Shown here: in pieces, positions 1 through 7,680 of the stretch
Numbering within the stretch: position 1 is the first letter of the stretch
Layout: the number at the start of each line of letters is the position of its first letter
DNA from: Bacteroidota bacterium
GTDB lineage: Bacteria; Bacteroidota; Bacteroidia; Cytophagales; UBA9547
Assembly: GCA_004293915.1 (NCBI GenBank)
Contig: RDZG01000092.1
Coordinates: 1-50,601 of the forward strand
Direction: 5' to 3'
Length of the DNA: 50,601 nt
Translations under genes and position numbers: made by a program
The notes under the pieces: model-generated
What the model was told of the DNA's origin: nothing
The model's database searches: none
The model's input: only the letters and a program-made list of their open reading frames with translations

Positions 1-40
1 AGTTCAGCAAATGTAAACGGTTTTTAGGATTAAAATTAAA

Positions 41-97
41 GTGTAAATTTGTATCAGGATTAATCAATAAACTGTAAACTTTTTTTAGGACGAGACA
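41..97. repeat. 57-bp inverted repeat, left arm
   Basis: This segment is the exact reverse complement of 500-556, including a run of seven T against seven A. It ends in CGAGACA, immediately before the duplicated purC upstream region at 98. The arms bracket the truncated purC copy. They look like ends of a mobile element, but no transposase is visible beside them and the family is not recognised. Bases 1-40 carry a related motif (TGTAAACGGTTTTTAGGAT), so the window may open inside the same element. Confidence 0.85.
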
Positions 98-455
98 ATG
101 TTTATCAAATAAAAAACATCTATACAATTTATATTATGTTTTTTAAAATTGAAATTATCATTCAAATTTTTATACTAATTTGCCAAAAATTAATGAATTA
201 AATGTTAGGATTAAAGGAAACGAATCTAAAATTCCCAAATCAAACAGGATTTTATAGAGGTAAAGTAAGAGATGTTTATCATTTCGAAGATAAATTAGTA
301 ATTGTTGCTTCTGATAGGCTTTCGGCATTTGATGTGGTTCAACCTAAACCAATTCCTTACAAAGGGCAAGTTTTGAACCAAATTGCAACTGAATTTCTCA
401 AACAAACAGCCGATATTGTCCCAAATTGGCTAACTTCTGCTCCTGATCTAAATGT
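98..455 (+). repeat. Direct repeat copy A: purC upstream region plus 5' end of purC
   Basis: This 358-bp stretch is repeated at 728-1085 with an exact 630-bp offset. It holds about 104 bp of upstream sequence and the first 254 bp of purC. The two coding parts differ at seven positions: six are silent, and one (Leu for Pro) lies next to the break. Identity ends at base 455 in the codon after Asn, where a palindromic GGTCTGTG-containing sequence begins. The upstream part alone also occurs a third time at 558-653. Confidence 0.9.
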
Positions 456-537
456 GCACCGTGGTCTGTGGCACACAGACCACAAAAATATGTTCTGTGT
501 GTCTCGTCCTAAAAAAAGTTTACAGTTTATTGATTAA
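202..537 (+). pseudogene. purC: Truncated N-terminal copy of SAICAR synthase
   Basis: The first 83 codons reproduce the start of the intact purC at 832 almost exactly, with the same upstream region and start. At base 456 homology stops, and the frame runs on through a hairpin sequence and the right inverted-repeat arm to a chance stop at 535-537. About 27 unrelated residues are appended. The ATP-binding and catalytic parts of PurC are mostly missing, so no enzyme activity is expected. Because six of seven substitutions are synonymous, the copy probably derives from a functional, slightly diverged purC allele and has not decayed for long. A translated fragment is possible, since the upstream region is retained. 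Confidence 0.85.
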
Positions 538-556
538 TCCTGATACAAATTTACAC
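500..556. repeat. 57-bp inverted repeat, right arm
   Basis: This is the exact reverse complement of 41-97. It starts with TGTCTCGTCCT directly after a partial hairpin sequence (456-499) and runs to the edge of the third copy of the purC upstream region (558). The TAA stop of the truncated purC reading frame lies inside it. Confidence 0.85.
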
Positions 557-557
557 A

Positions 558-653
558 CATGTTTTTTCAAATAAAAAAACATCTATACAACTTACAATTT
601 ATATTATGTTTTTTAAAATTGAAATTATCATTCAAATTTTTATATTAATTTGC
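558..653 (+). repeat. Copy B of the purC upstream region
   Basis: This is a third copy of the roughly 90 bp that precede purC (compare 97-183 and 728-813). It differs by a 7-bp insertion that duplicates local sequence (ACTTACAA) and ends just before the start codon. The hairpin element at 656 replaces the gene. It therefore carries any purC promoter that lies in the region, but no gene. Confidence 0.8.
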
Positions 654-655
654 TG

Positions 656-716
656 CACCGTGGTCTGTGGCACACAGAACATATTATTTTTGTGTTCTGT
701 GTGCCACAGACCATGG
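656..716. repeat. Long hairpin element with ~24-bp arms
   Basis: Arms at about 658-681 and 693-716 (core CTGTGGCACACAGAAC) are inverted copies with one mismatch around an AT-rich loop of about 11 nt. The left arm is also found at 456-479, at the break point of the truncated purC. The same short palindromic sequence therefore sits at both places where purC copies were interrupted. It resembles a small non-autonomous palindromic element. A terminator role is less likely because no T tract follows. Confidence 0.7.
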
Positions 717-831
717 AGTAGGAGTAGATGTTTATCAAATAAAAAACATCTATACAATTTATATTATGTTTTTTAAAATTGAAATTATCATTCAAATTTT
801 TATATTAATTTGCCAAAAATTAATAAACTAA

Positions 832-1764
832 ATGTTAGGATTAAAGGAAACGAATTTAAAATTTCCAAATCAAACTGGATTTTATAGAGGTAAAGTAAGA
901 GATGTTTATCATTTCGAAGATAAATTAGTAATTGTTGCTTCTGATAGGCTTTCGGCATTTGATGTTGTTCAACCTAAACCAATTCCTTACAAAGGACAGG
1001 TTTTGAACCAAATTGCAACTGAATTTCTCAAACAAACAGCCGATATTGTCCCAAATTGGCTAACTTCTGCTCCTGATCCAAATGTAGCAATCGGTCATAA
1101 GTGTGAAGCTTTCAAAGTCGAAATGGTAATTAGAGGCTATCTTTCTGGACATGCTTGGAGAGAATATAAACTGGGAAAAAGAATCATTTGTGGCGAAAAA
1201 ATGCCCGATGGACTCAAAGAAAGTGATGCTTTTCCAAAACCAATCATCACTCCAACAACCAAAGCAAGTGAGGGGCATGATGAAGATATTTCTAAAGCCG
1301 AGATTTTAGCTCAAAATATTGTTTCAAAACAAGATTATGAGCAATTAGAAGTATATACACACGCATTGTATAAACGAGGACAAGAAATTGCTGCCAAACA
1401 AGGCTTGATATTAGTTGATACAAAATATGAATTTGGTAAAAAAGACGGTAAAATATATTTAATAGACGAAATACATACACCAGATTCTTCACGTTATTTT
1501 TATGCCGATGGATATGCCGAATTGCAAGCAAAAGGCGAATCACAACGCCAACTTTCAAAAGAATTTGTTCGCCAGTGGCTGATAGAAAATGGTTTTCAAG
1601 GCAAAGAAGGACAGAAAGTACCCGAAATGCCACAAGATTTTATCGATACGGTTACAAATAGATATATTGAATTATATGAAAAAATTATTGGTAAAAAATT
1701 TATCAAACAAGATTATACAGAAATAGAAAAACGTATAGAACAAAATATTTTAGTACATTTGTAA
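832..1764 (+). CDS. purC: Phosphoribosylaminoimidazolesuccinocarboxamide synthase
   Basis: PurC joins aspartate to CAIR with ATP to form SAICAR in cytoplasmic purine synthesis. The 310-aa product has the normal length for the Bacteroidota form. It shows the N-terminal GKVRDVY segment (about residues 20-26), the [11 protein letters not shown] block, [16 protein letters not shown], the [13 protein letters not shown] stretch and the C-terminal [13 protein letters not shown] motif that binds nucleotide and substrate. The start at 832 matches the start of the truncated upstream copy. A STAS-domain gene follows after 18 bp and is probably cotranscribed. purN, another purine gene, is in this window at 38383. 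Confidence 0.97.
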   Translation: MLGLKETNLKFPNQTGFYRGKVRDVYHFEDKLVIVASDRLSAFDVVQPKPIPYKGQVLNQIATEFLKQTADIVPNWLTSAPDPNVAIGHKCEAFKVEMVIRGYLSGHAWREYKLGKRIICGEKMPDGLKESDAFPKPIITPTTKASEGHDEDISKAEILAQNIVSKQDYEQLEVYTHALYKRGQEIAAKQGLILVDTKYEFGKKDGKIYLIDEIHTPDSSRYFYADGYAELQAKGESQRQLSKEFVRQWLIENGFQGKEGQKVPEMPQDFIDTVTNRYIELYEKIIGKKFIKQDYTEIEKRIEQNILVHL

Positions 1765-1782
1765 CAAAAATCTGCAACAAAC

Positions 1783-2151
1783 ATGAAATATGCTATTGAA
1801 AAAACAGAACAATATTCGTTAATTCAAATTATCACGGATAAAATTGATGCCATAAAAACTCCACAATTAAAATCAGATTTAACTGCTTTTAGTGCCGAAG
1901 GTGCAAAAAGTTTAATCTTAGATTTTTCTCAAATTAAATATGTTGATTCTTCGGGTTTAAGTGCCATACTTTTGGCTAATCGTTTGTGCGAAAATGCAGG
2001 TGGACTTTTGGTTTTGTTTGATGTAAATCAGGCAGTTATGAAATTAATTGAAATTACCCAACTTCAAAAAGTAATCACAATTTTACCAACAAAAGAAGAA
2101 GCAATTGATGCAGTATTTTTAAATGCTATTCAGGCGGATTTAGAGGAGTAA
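1783..2151 (+). CDS. STAS-domain protein (anti-sigma factor antagonist-like)
   Basis: This is a 122-aa single-domain protein of the SpoIIAA/STAS type. Such proteins bind or release an anti-sigma or switch partner according to phosphorylation of a conserved serine. The signature VDSSGLSAIL lies at about residues 58-67, after a predicted strand (LILDFSQIKY), as in the family. The C-terminal half has the usual LFDVN strand and a helix ending near EEAIDAV. No cognate kinase or phosphatase gene is adjacent, so the partner is unknown. It lies 18 bp after purC, and 118 bp of AT-rich sequence separates it from the next gene. Confidence 0.88.
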   Translation: MKYAIEKTEQYSLIQIITDKIDAIKTPQLKSDLTAFSAEGAKSLILDFSQIKYVDSSGLSAILLANRLCENAGGLLVLFDVNQAVMKLIEITQLQKVITILPTKEEAIDAVFLNAIQADLEE

Positions 2152-2290
2152 TTATAGTGTTGGAAATTTCTAAGTAATTTACTTTTTAGAATATAATTAA
2201 ACACAGTTAATTTGTTTTTCAGTAATTTATGCAAAAAAATATATAATAAATTAAATTTTATATTTATAATTGTGTTTTAAATGTAATAAT

Positions 2291-5200
2291 TTGAAACACA
2301 TATACATACGTAAGTTATTCTTACTGTTACTTTTAGTTTTTGCTTTTGGAATTAAAGCGCAAAATTCAGGCTTAGTTGGAGCCGACATTAGTTATCAATC
2401 TTTGGGAAATAACAAATATCAGTTTGAAGTTTCGGTTTTAAGAGATTGTGAAAGTGTTTTTCAAGTACAAAATACACAATCGCTCAGTTATATTTCTTCT
2501 TTGTGTGGAATTAGCGGAAGCTTTAATTTGTTTTTAGTCAATTCAGAAGTAATTGCAACTTGCGAAAAAGGAGTTTCAAAATGCGATGGGGGTAATATTC
2601 GTTCTTTTCAGAAAAAAACTTTTCAAGGTGTAGTAACTTTACCACAGGCATGTAGAGATTATAAATTTCGATGGATTGGGTTTAATAGAGCAAATTCTCC
2701 TACAACTTTTGTTAATACAGTTACATCAATGTCGATTGAAGCATTATTAAACACTGTAGATGCACCAAACAATTCTTCGCCAAAATTTGCGAGTAAACCG
2801 CTGAATTTTGTTAGTAAAAACTATCTTACTAACTATTTACCAAGTGTTTCAGATGTGAATAGCGACTTATTGACTTTCAGTTCGATTGCACCTCAAAATT
2901 CGTTAGGGCAAAACATTTCTTATCTACCTGGTTTTTCTGCTTCGCAACCTGTATCTTCTTCAAGTGCTTTTTCTATAAATTCTGGTACAGGAGAAATCAA
3001 TTTTACTCCAACACAAGACGAAACTTCTGCAATTGTAATGAGAGCCACAGAAACCCGAAATGGTAATCTTATTGGCTATGTTACCAGAGAAATGCGAATT
3101 GAAGTTTTAACAAATTCGGCTCCACCACCAACAGTTTCAGGTATTGATGGGCTAAATGTTGCTCTAAGCTTAAATTCATGTGTAGGCAAACCTATTTCTT
3201 TTTTCATAGATGGAAAAAGTTTAGGAAATGCTACAATGAAAATGGAACTGCTAAATCCACCTGCAGGCTCTAGTTTTAGAACAATTGCAAGTGTAGGTGC
3301 TGTAAGAGGTAATTTTTCGTGGACTCCATCAACAGTTGGCATTCAGCAATTACAATTTAAAGTGAGTGATGGTTTGTGTCCGTATGAAGGAACTACAACT
3401 AAAATAATTACCATTGATGTAAAACAAATTCCGCAAATAAGTTTAAATGTACCATTATCTACAACTGTTTCGGATTGTAATGTGCCACTTAATGTTTTAG
3501 TGATTCCAACGGTTAGTAGCGGAAATAATTTCACATGGTTTGATGCATCTGACTTAACACAAAGCATTGCAACCACAAAAAATTATAATGTTACAAAACC
3601 AGCACAATATAAGTTTTTTGTTTCCGATGCTTTTGGATGTGGTAATAATATAACTGTTGAATTTTTAGGCAAATTAGTAGTTGATTTTACCTATGATGAC
3701 TTTAATTCGTGCAAAAACAAAAAGACAAAATTTCAAAATTTTTCTTATACTAATGATTTTACACAACAGACAGTTATTACTGGATTTACTTGGGATTTTG
3801 GCGATGGAAGTCCATTAATAAATACAACTGCCACACAAAGAGATACAGCCCATGTATATGCAACGGATGGAATAAAAAATGTAAAACTTACAGGAAGAAC
3901 AAATAATGGTTGTGTGGTTACTACATCAAAAAATATTAAAGTATATACAAAACCTATCCCAAATGTAATTATTGGACCGAAATATATTTGCGAATCACCT
4001 GGTTTTGTAGAGATAGTAGGCACACTAACAGGCTATAACACTACTTTAGGAGGAATTGAAAATTATAAATTTGTATTTGATAATGGCGCACAAACTTTTA
4101 ACAATCAAGTAGTTAAATATTCAACCACAAATTCTGTTGTGGGAATAAAATTTGTTGGTGGAATTAATAACTGTAAAGATTCAATTACAATTACAAGAAA
4201 TGTAAATAAAAAACCACAATTTATTAACGTAACTCCTAACTTTATTCAAGTTTGTACTATACCAAGTTATCCCAATTTAACATTAGTTGGCTTAGGAACT
4301 CCCGTTTCCAATGCTTTGGCAATTTCAAATATATTAAAGTACAAATGGGTAACTACAAAAGGAATTTTTAATACACCTGAGCAATTACCTATTGTATTAA
4401 ATAATATATCTAAGACATATTTTTTAGATATTGAAGATACCTTAGGTTGCATAAATACTACATCAATTGGCATTAATGCGGGGATTGATGCTAAGTTCAA
4501 GTATGATTCTTATTATTGTAAAGAAGGAGATTTGGTGTCAATATCAGATGTTTCTACCGTTCGAGGAATTCCGGCAAAGTGGAGTTGGGATTTGGTAATT
4601 TTACCATCGGTTTCTGGCACAAATTCCATTCCTACACCGCAAACTTTTACGGGAATACCAAACACACTTACAGGTAAATTTGATGTTACTTTATATTTAG
4701 AAGATCAATATGGTTGCAAAGATACTGCTATTTATCCCATGCTTCGCTATTTACCAAAATTCAATAAGACTGCCATTTCTAAAAACCAACTTTGTTTTAA
4801 AGAACCATTGAATTTATTTGGAACGCCAAGTGCTGGGCTTGATGATGCAAACAACGTAAACTATTGGAAATGGGAATATGGCGATGGAGCAAATAGCAGT
4901 AATACGCTTATTAACCATACAGATTACAGACAAAATAATTCTGCAAATATTATCGAACGAGTAATTGGAGGTTCTAAAAATGTGTATGCGGATACAGCAT
5001 TTTTTATTTCGCATACTTATTCTTTATCTGGAATTTATACAATAAAACATACAGTTGGATATAATGACGGGTCGTTTTTCATTACACCAAATTCTCTATC
5101 ATTAACATTACCACCCGCAGGTTGTATTTATGTTTATACTACAACCTCTGAAGTATACCCAGAATTGAAATATATTTTTGCAGACCCTATAAACAAATGT

Positions 5201-6607
5201 GCGGGAACTCCAACCGAATTTATTGCTAGCAGAGCAAATACGGGAAATACTTTTACTGTAATGCCAGATAAATTCAAATGGGAATTTAATAAGCTGAATG
5301 GGCTAACTCCACCTACAAGTTTTGGAACAATTGTTGGCAATAACAATGGAGATACCACAAAAGTTATTAAAACATTTACAGAAGGAGGAACAGTAAATTT
5401 TGGTTTAAATCCGTATGTAGTGCAATTAACAGTTGAGGATATTAAAGGCTGTAAAGGAATATTTAAAGATTCTATCGATAATGCCGTAATTCCACAACCT
5501 AAATTAATAAATCCCGCTCAAGCATGTCAAAATAGTTTAGTTATATTTAATATTGAAGATGCACTCGAAAACAATATTTTGAGTACTGTAGATAATATTT
5601 GGTATTTTGAAGATTCTGATATTATATACGAAAAAAGAGGTGTTCGTCCAGCTCCAAAATTCAAATCATCTCCATTATCAATCAAAAATTATGCCGTTAC
5701 GTTTGTGGGTGGTGCTGGATTTGAAAAATGTTTTACAACAGTTTCTGGAACATATACAACTAATATTTCGCCTTCAACAACGTTTGAAATTCCTGCAAAC
5801 TGGTGTAGCAATGATGTGCTAACTATTTCGCCTGTTCTAACTTCAAATACATCTGATGTTTCAGTTGAATCTTTGCAAAATTTTTGGACTTTTCCTGATA
5901 AATCTACTCAAAATAATTTAAAATCAACATTTACAAAATCTTTGAAAACAGGCAGAGATACCATAACCGTAATTACCTTAAATCCACTTAACAGTTGTAC
6001 TGATACCACTCGAAAAGTCGTAAATGTATTATTTAGCCCTAAAGCAGATTTTACATTTGCATCTACTGACCCAGCCGACAAACAGTATGTTTTTTCTACT
6101 AGCGATATTAAATTTAGCGATAGAGTTTCTACTGTTGATGGCAGTAACACCACTACAAAAACGTGGGATTGGGCAAATGGAACAATAACTAAAAAAGGTG
6201 GCGAACCTTTCGATACCGTTTTTAGCTATCAAAAATCGGCTATTTTTAATGTAAAATATGTAATTAAAAATACTGATTTATGCACAGATTCGATTACCAA
6301 AAAAGTTGATTTGACTAGCTTTTTGAAAATGCCAAATGCTTTTTATCCTAATCCCGAAGACCCAGAAAATGTAAATAGTTCGTTTGGTGTGTATCAAAAT
6401 GGAATAAAAAATTTGCAAGTTTTTCAAATTTTTAACCGTTGGGGACAAATAGTTTTCGAAACAACATCTACAAACGAAAAATGGAATGGAAAAAACAATA
6501 ATAAAGGTGCTGATTGTCCTGCGGGGGTGTATATGTATCGAGTGAAAGCCACCACAGGATACAACGAAGGGATTGATTATAAGGGACAAGTAACATTGAT
6601 TAGATAA
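2291..6607 (+). CDS. Giant PKD-domain protein with T9SS type-B C-terminal sorting domain
   Basis: This is an extracellular protein of about 1438 aa. A signal peptide ends at GIKAQ. Ig-like and cadherin-like repeats follow, then PKD-type domains recognisable by FTWDFGDGSP (about residue 505), WSWDL, WKWEYGDGA and KWEFN. The last ~90 residues form the gliding-associated type-B CTD (FNRWGQIVFE, then KGADCPAGVYMYRV), which directs export through the type IX system and surface attachment. The best start is TTG at 2291, which puts the signal peptide at the N terminus; a TTG at 2270 is in frame. There is no ATG candidate. It leads a cassette with porP (30 bp downstream) and a porE-like gene. Its role may be adhesion or gliding; the ligand is unknown. 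Confidence 0.9.
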   Translation: MKHIYIRKLFLLLLLVFAFGIKAQNSGLVGADISYQSLGNNKYQFEVSVLRDCESVFQVQNTQSLSYISSLCGISGSFNLFLVNSEVIATCEKGVSKCDGGNIRSFQKKTFQGVVTLPQACRDYKFRWIGFNRANSPTTFVNTVTSMSIEALLNTVDAPNNSSPKFASKPLNFVSKNYLTNYLPSVSDVNSDLLTFSSIAPQNSLGQNISYLPGFSASQPVSSSSAFSINSGTGEINFTPTQDETSAIVMRATETRNGNLIGYVTREMRIEVLTNSAPPPTVSGIDGLNVALSLNSCVGKPISFFIDGKSLGNATMKMELLNPPAGSSFRTIASVGAVRGNFSWTPSTVGIQQLQFKVSDGLCPYEGTTTKIITIDVKQIPQISLNVPLSTTVSDCNVPLNVLVIPTVSSGNNFTWFDASDLTQSIATTKNYNVTKPAQYKFFVSDAFGCGNNITVEFLGKLVVDFTYDDFNSCKNKKTKFQNFSYTNDFTQQTVITGFTWDFGDGSPLINTTATQRDTAHVYATDGIKNVKLTGRTNNGCVVTTSKNIKVYTKPIPNVIIGPKYICESPGFVEIVGTLTGYNTTLGGIENYKFVFDNGAQTFNNQVVKYSTTNSVVGIKFVGGINNCKDSITITRNVNKKPQFINVTPNFIQVCTIPSYPNLTLVGLGTPVSNALAISNILKYKWVTTKGIFNTPEQLPIVLNNISKTYFLDIEDTLGCINTTSIGINAGIDAKFKYDSYYCKEGDLVSISDVSTVRGIPAKWSWDLVILPSVSGTNSIPTPQTFTGIPNTLTGKFDVTLYLEDQYGCKDTAIYPMLRYLPKFNKTAISKNQLCFKEPLNLFGTPSAGLDDANNVNYWKWEYGDGANSSNTLINHTDYRQNNSANIIERVIGGSKNVYADTAFFISHTYSLSGIYTIKHTVGYNDGSFFITPNSLSLTLPPAGCIYVYTTTSEVYPELKYIFADPINKCAGTPTEFIASRANTGNTFTVMPDKFKWEFNKLNGLTPPTSFGTIVGNNNGDTTKVIKTFTEGGTVNFGLNPYVVQLTVEDIKGCKGIFKDSIDNAVIPQPKLINPAQACQNSLVIFNIEDALENNILSTVDNIWYFEDSDIIYEKRGVRPAPKFKSSPLSIKNYAVTFVGGAGFEKCFTTVSGTYTTNISPSTTFEIPANWCSNDVLTISPVLTSNTSDVSVESLQNFWTFPDKSTQNNLKSTFTKSLKTGRDTITVITLNPLNSCTDTTRKVVNVLFSPKADFTFASTDPADKQYVFSTSDIKFSDRVSTVDGSNTTTKTWDWANGTITKKGGEPFDTVFSYQKSAIFNVKYVIKNTDLCTDSITKKVDLTSFLKMPNAFYPNPEDPENVNSSFGVYQNGIKNLQVFQIFNRWGQIVFETTSTNEKWNGKNNNKGADCPAGVYMYRVKATTGYNEGIDYKGQVTLIR

Positions 6608-6637
6608 TAAATTTAGCTATTTTTAATATTTTATATT

Positions 6638-7678
6638 TTGAGTTTTAAGAAAAATATTGTTCTCATTTTAGGGTTATTTTTTGGGTATATACAAGCCCAA
6701 GATTATAATTTTTCGCAGTTTTACAATACGCCTATTGTAGTAAATCCTGCCCAAACAGGCAAGTTTGAAAAAGATTTTCGTATAGGTTTAATCCACAGAA
6801 GTGCTTATTCTACTTACACCAATTCGGCTTTGATGGCTGACATTAATTTTCAAAAGTCAATTCTAAAATCCGATATGTTTGGACTTGGTTTGGTGGTTTA
6901 CAACGACCAACAAGGCAACGGACAATTTAATACTAGTGGATTTTTGCTTTCAGCAGCCAATCATTATGCATTGGATGATATGAAACAACACAAACTTAGT
7001 TTCGGTTTGCAACTAGGCATGAGTTTTGGCAATTTCAATCGTAATAATTTACTTTTTCCAGGTTCGTTTAACACAGCTACTAACGAGCCAACTGAAACAG
7101 TAAATATTCCAACAAATCATAGTAAAATGTCAATTTACACTAATTTTGGTGCTTTTTATGATTTTAATATAAACCGAAAATTAGATTTGTTTTTAGGAGC
7201 ATCTCTTTTTAATATTTCGGGTCCTAAACAAGGGTTTTCTACAAATAATAATGCGGGTGGTACACCTCTAAAAATTGGATTACAAGCAGGATTAAGCTAT
7301 TTTATTTCAGAAAAATTCCAGATTTTACCAGCTGTAAATTTATTTATGCAAGCAGGTTCTAAAGATTTGATTTTAGGTTCAAATTTTTCATATTTTATTA
7401 TTAATAATGCAAAAACTGGCAAAAAAGCTTCGGTTATGTTTGGGCTTTGGCACAGACTTTCAGATTCATTTATTGCCTATTTAGGATTTAAGTATAACAG
7501 TTTTCAACTTGGCTTTTCGTATGATTTCACCGTTTCGGCTTTAGGAAAATCTGGTGGAAATATTCCAAATTTAACTCGTAGTTTTTCGACTGGAGCTTGG
7601 GAAATTTCGCTCATTTATTCAGGATTTTTAAACAGAGCCATTCCCGACAAAACCACTGTACCTTGTAGAACATTTTAA
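6638..7678 (+). CDS. PorP/SprF family type IX secretion outer-membrane protein
   Basis: The 346-aa product has a signal peptide (to GYIQAQ) and then the family's opening segment NFSQFYNTPIVVNPAQTG. The body alternates hydrophobic beta strands, as in an outer-membrane barrel (for example YFISEKFQILPAVNLFMQAG). PorP/SprF proteins partner with type-B-sorted substrates and the PorE machinery, and are commonly encoded next to the surface protein they serve, as here. The start is TTG at 6638, which gives the signal peptide exactly; no ATG is available. The stop is 2 bp from the next start, so translation is probably coupled. Confidence 0.9.
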   Translation: MSFKKNIVLILGLFFGYIQAQDYNFSQFYNTPIVVNPAQTGKFEKDFRIGLIHRSAYSTYTNSALMADINFQKSILKSDMFGLGLVVYNDQQGNGQFNTSGFLLSAANHYALDDMKQHKLSFGLQLGMSFGNFNRNNLLFPGSFNTATNEPTETVNIPTNHSKMSIYTNFGAFYDFNINRKLDLFLGASLFNISGPKQGFSTNNNAGGTPLKIGLQAGLSYFISEKFQILPAVNLFMQAGSKDLILGSNFSYFIINNAKTGKKASVMFGLWHRLSDSFIAYLGFKYNSFQLGFSYDFTVSALGKSGGNIPNLTRSFSTGAWEISLIYSGFLNRAIPDKTTVPCRTF

Positions 7679-7680
7679 GA

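Noticed and set aside
656-716. Hairpin as a rho-independent terminator
   Set aside because: No T tract follows either arm, and its left arm recurs at a gene break, which points to a repeat element.
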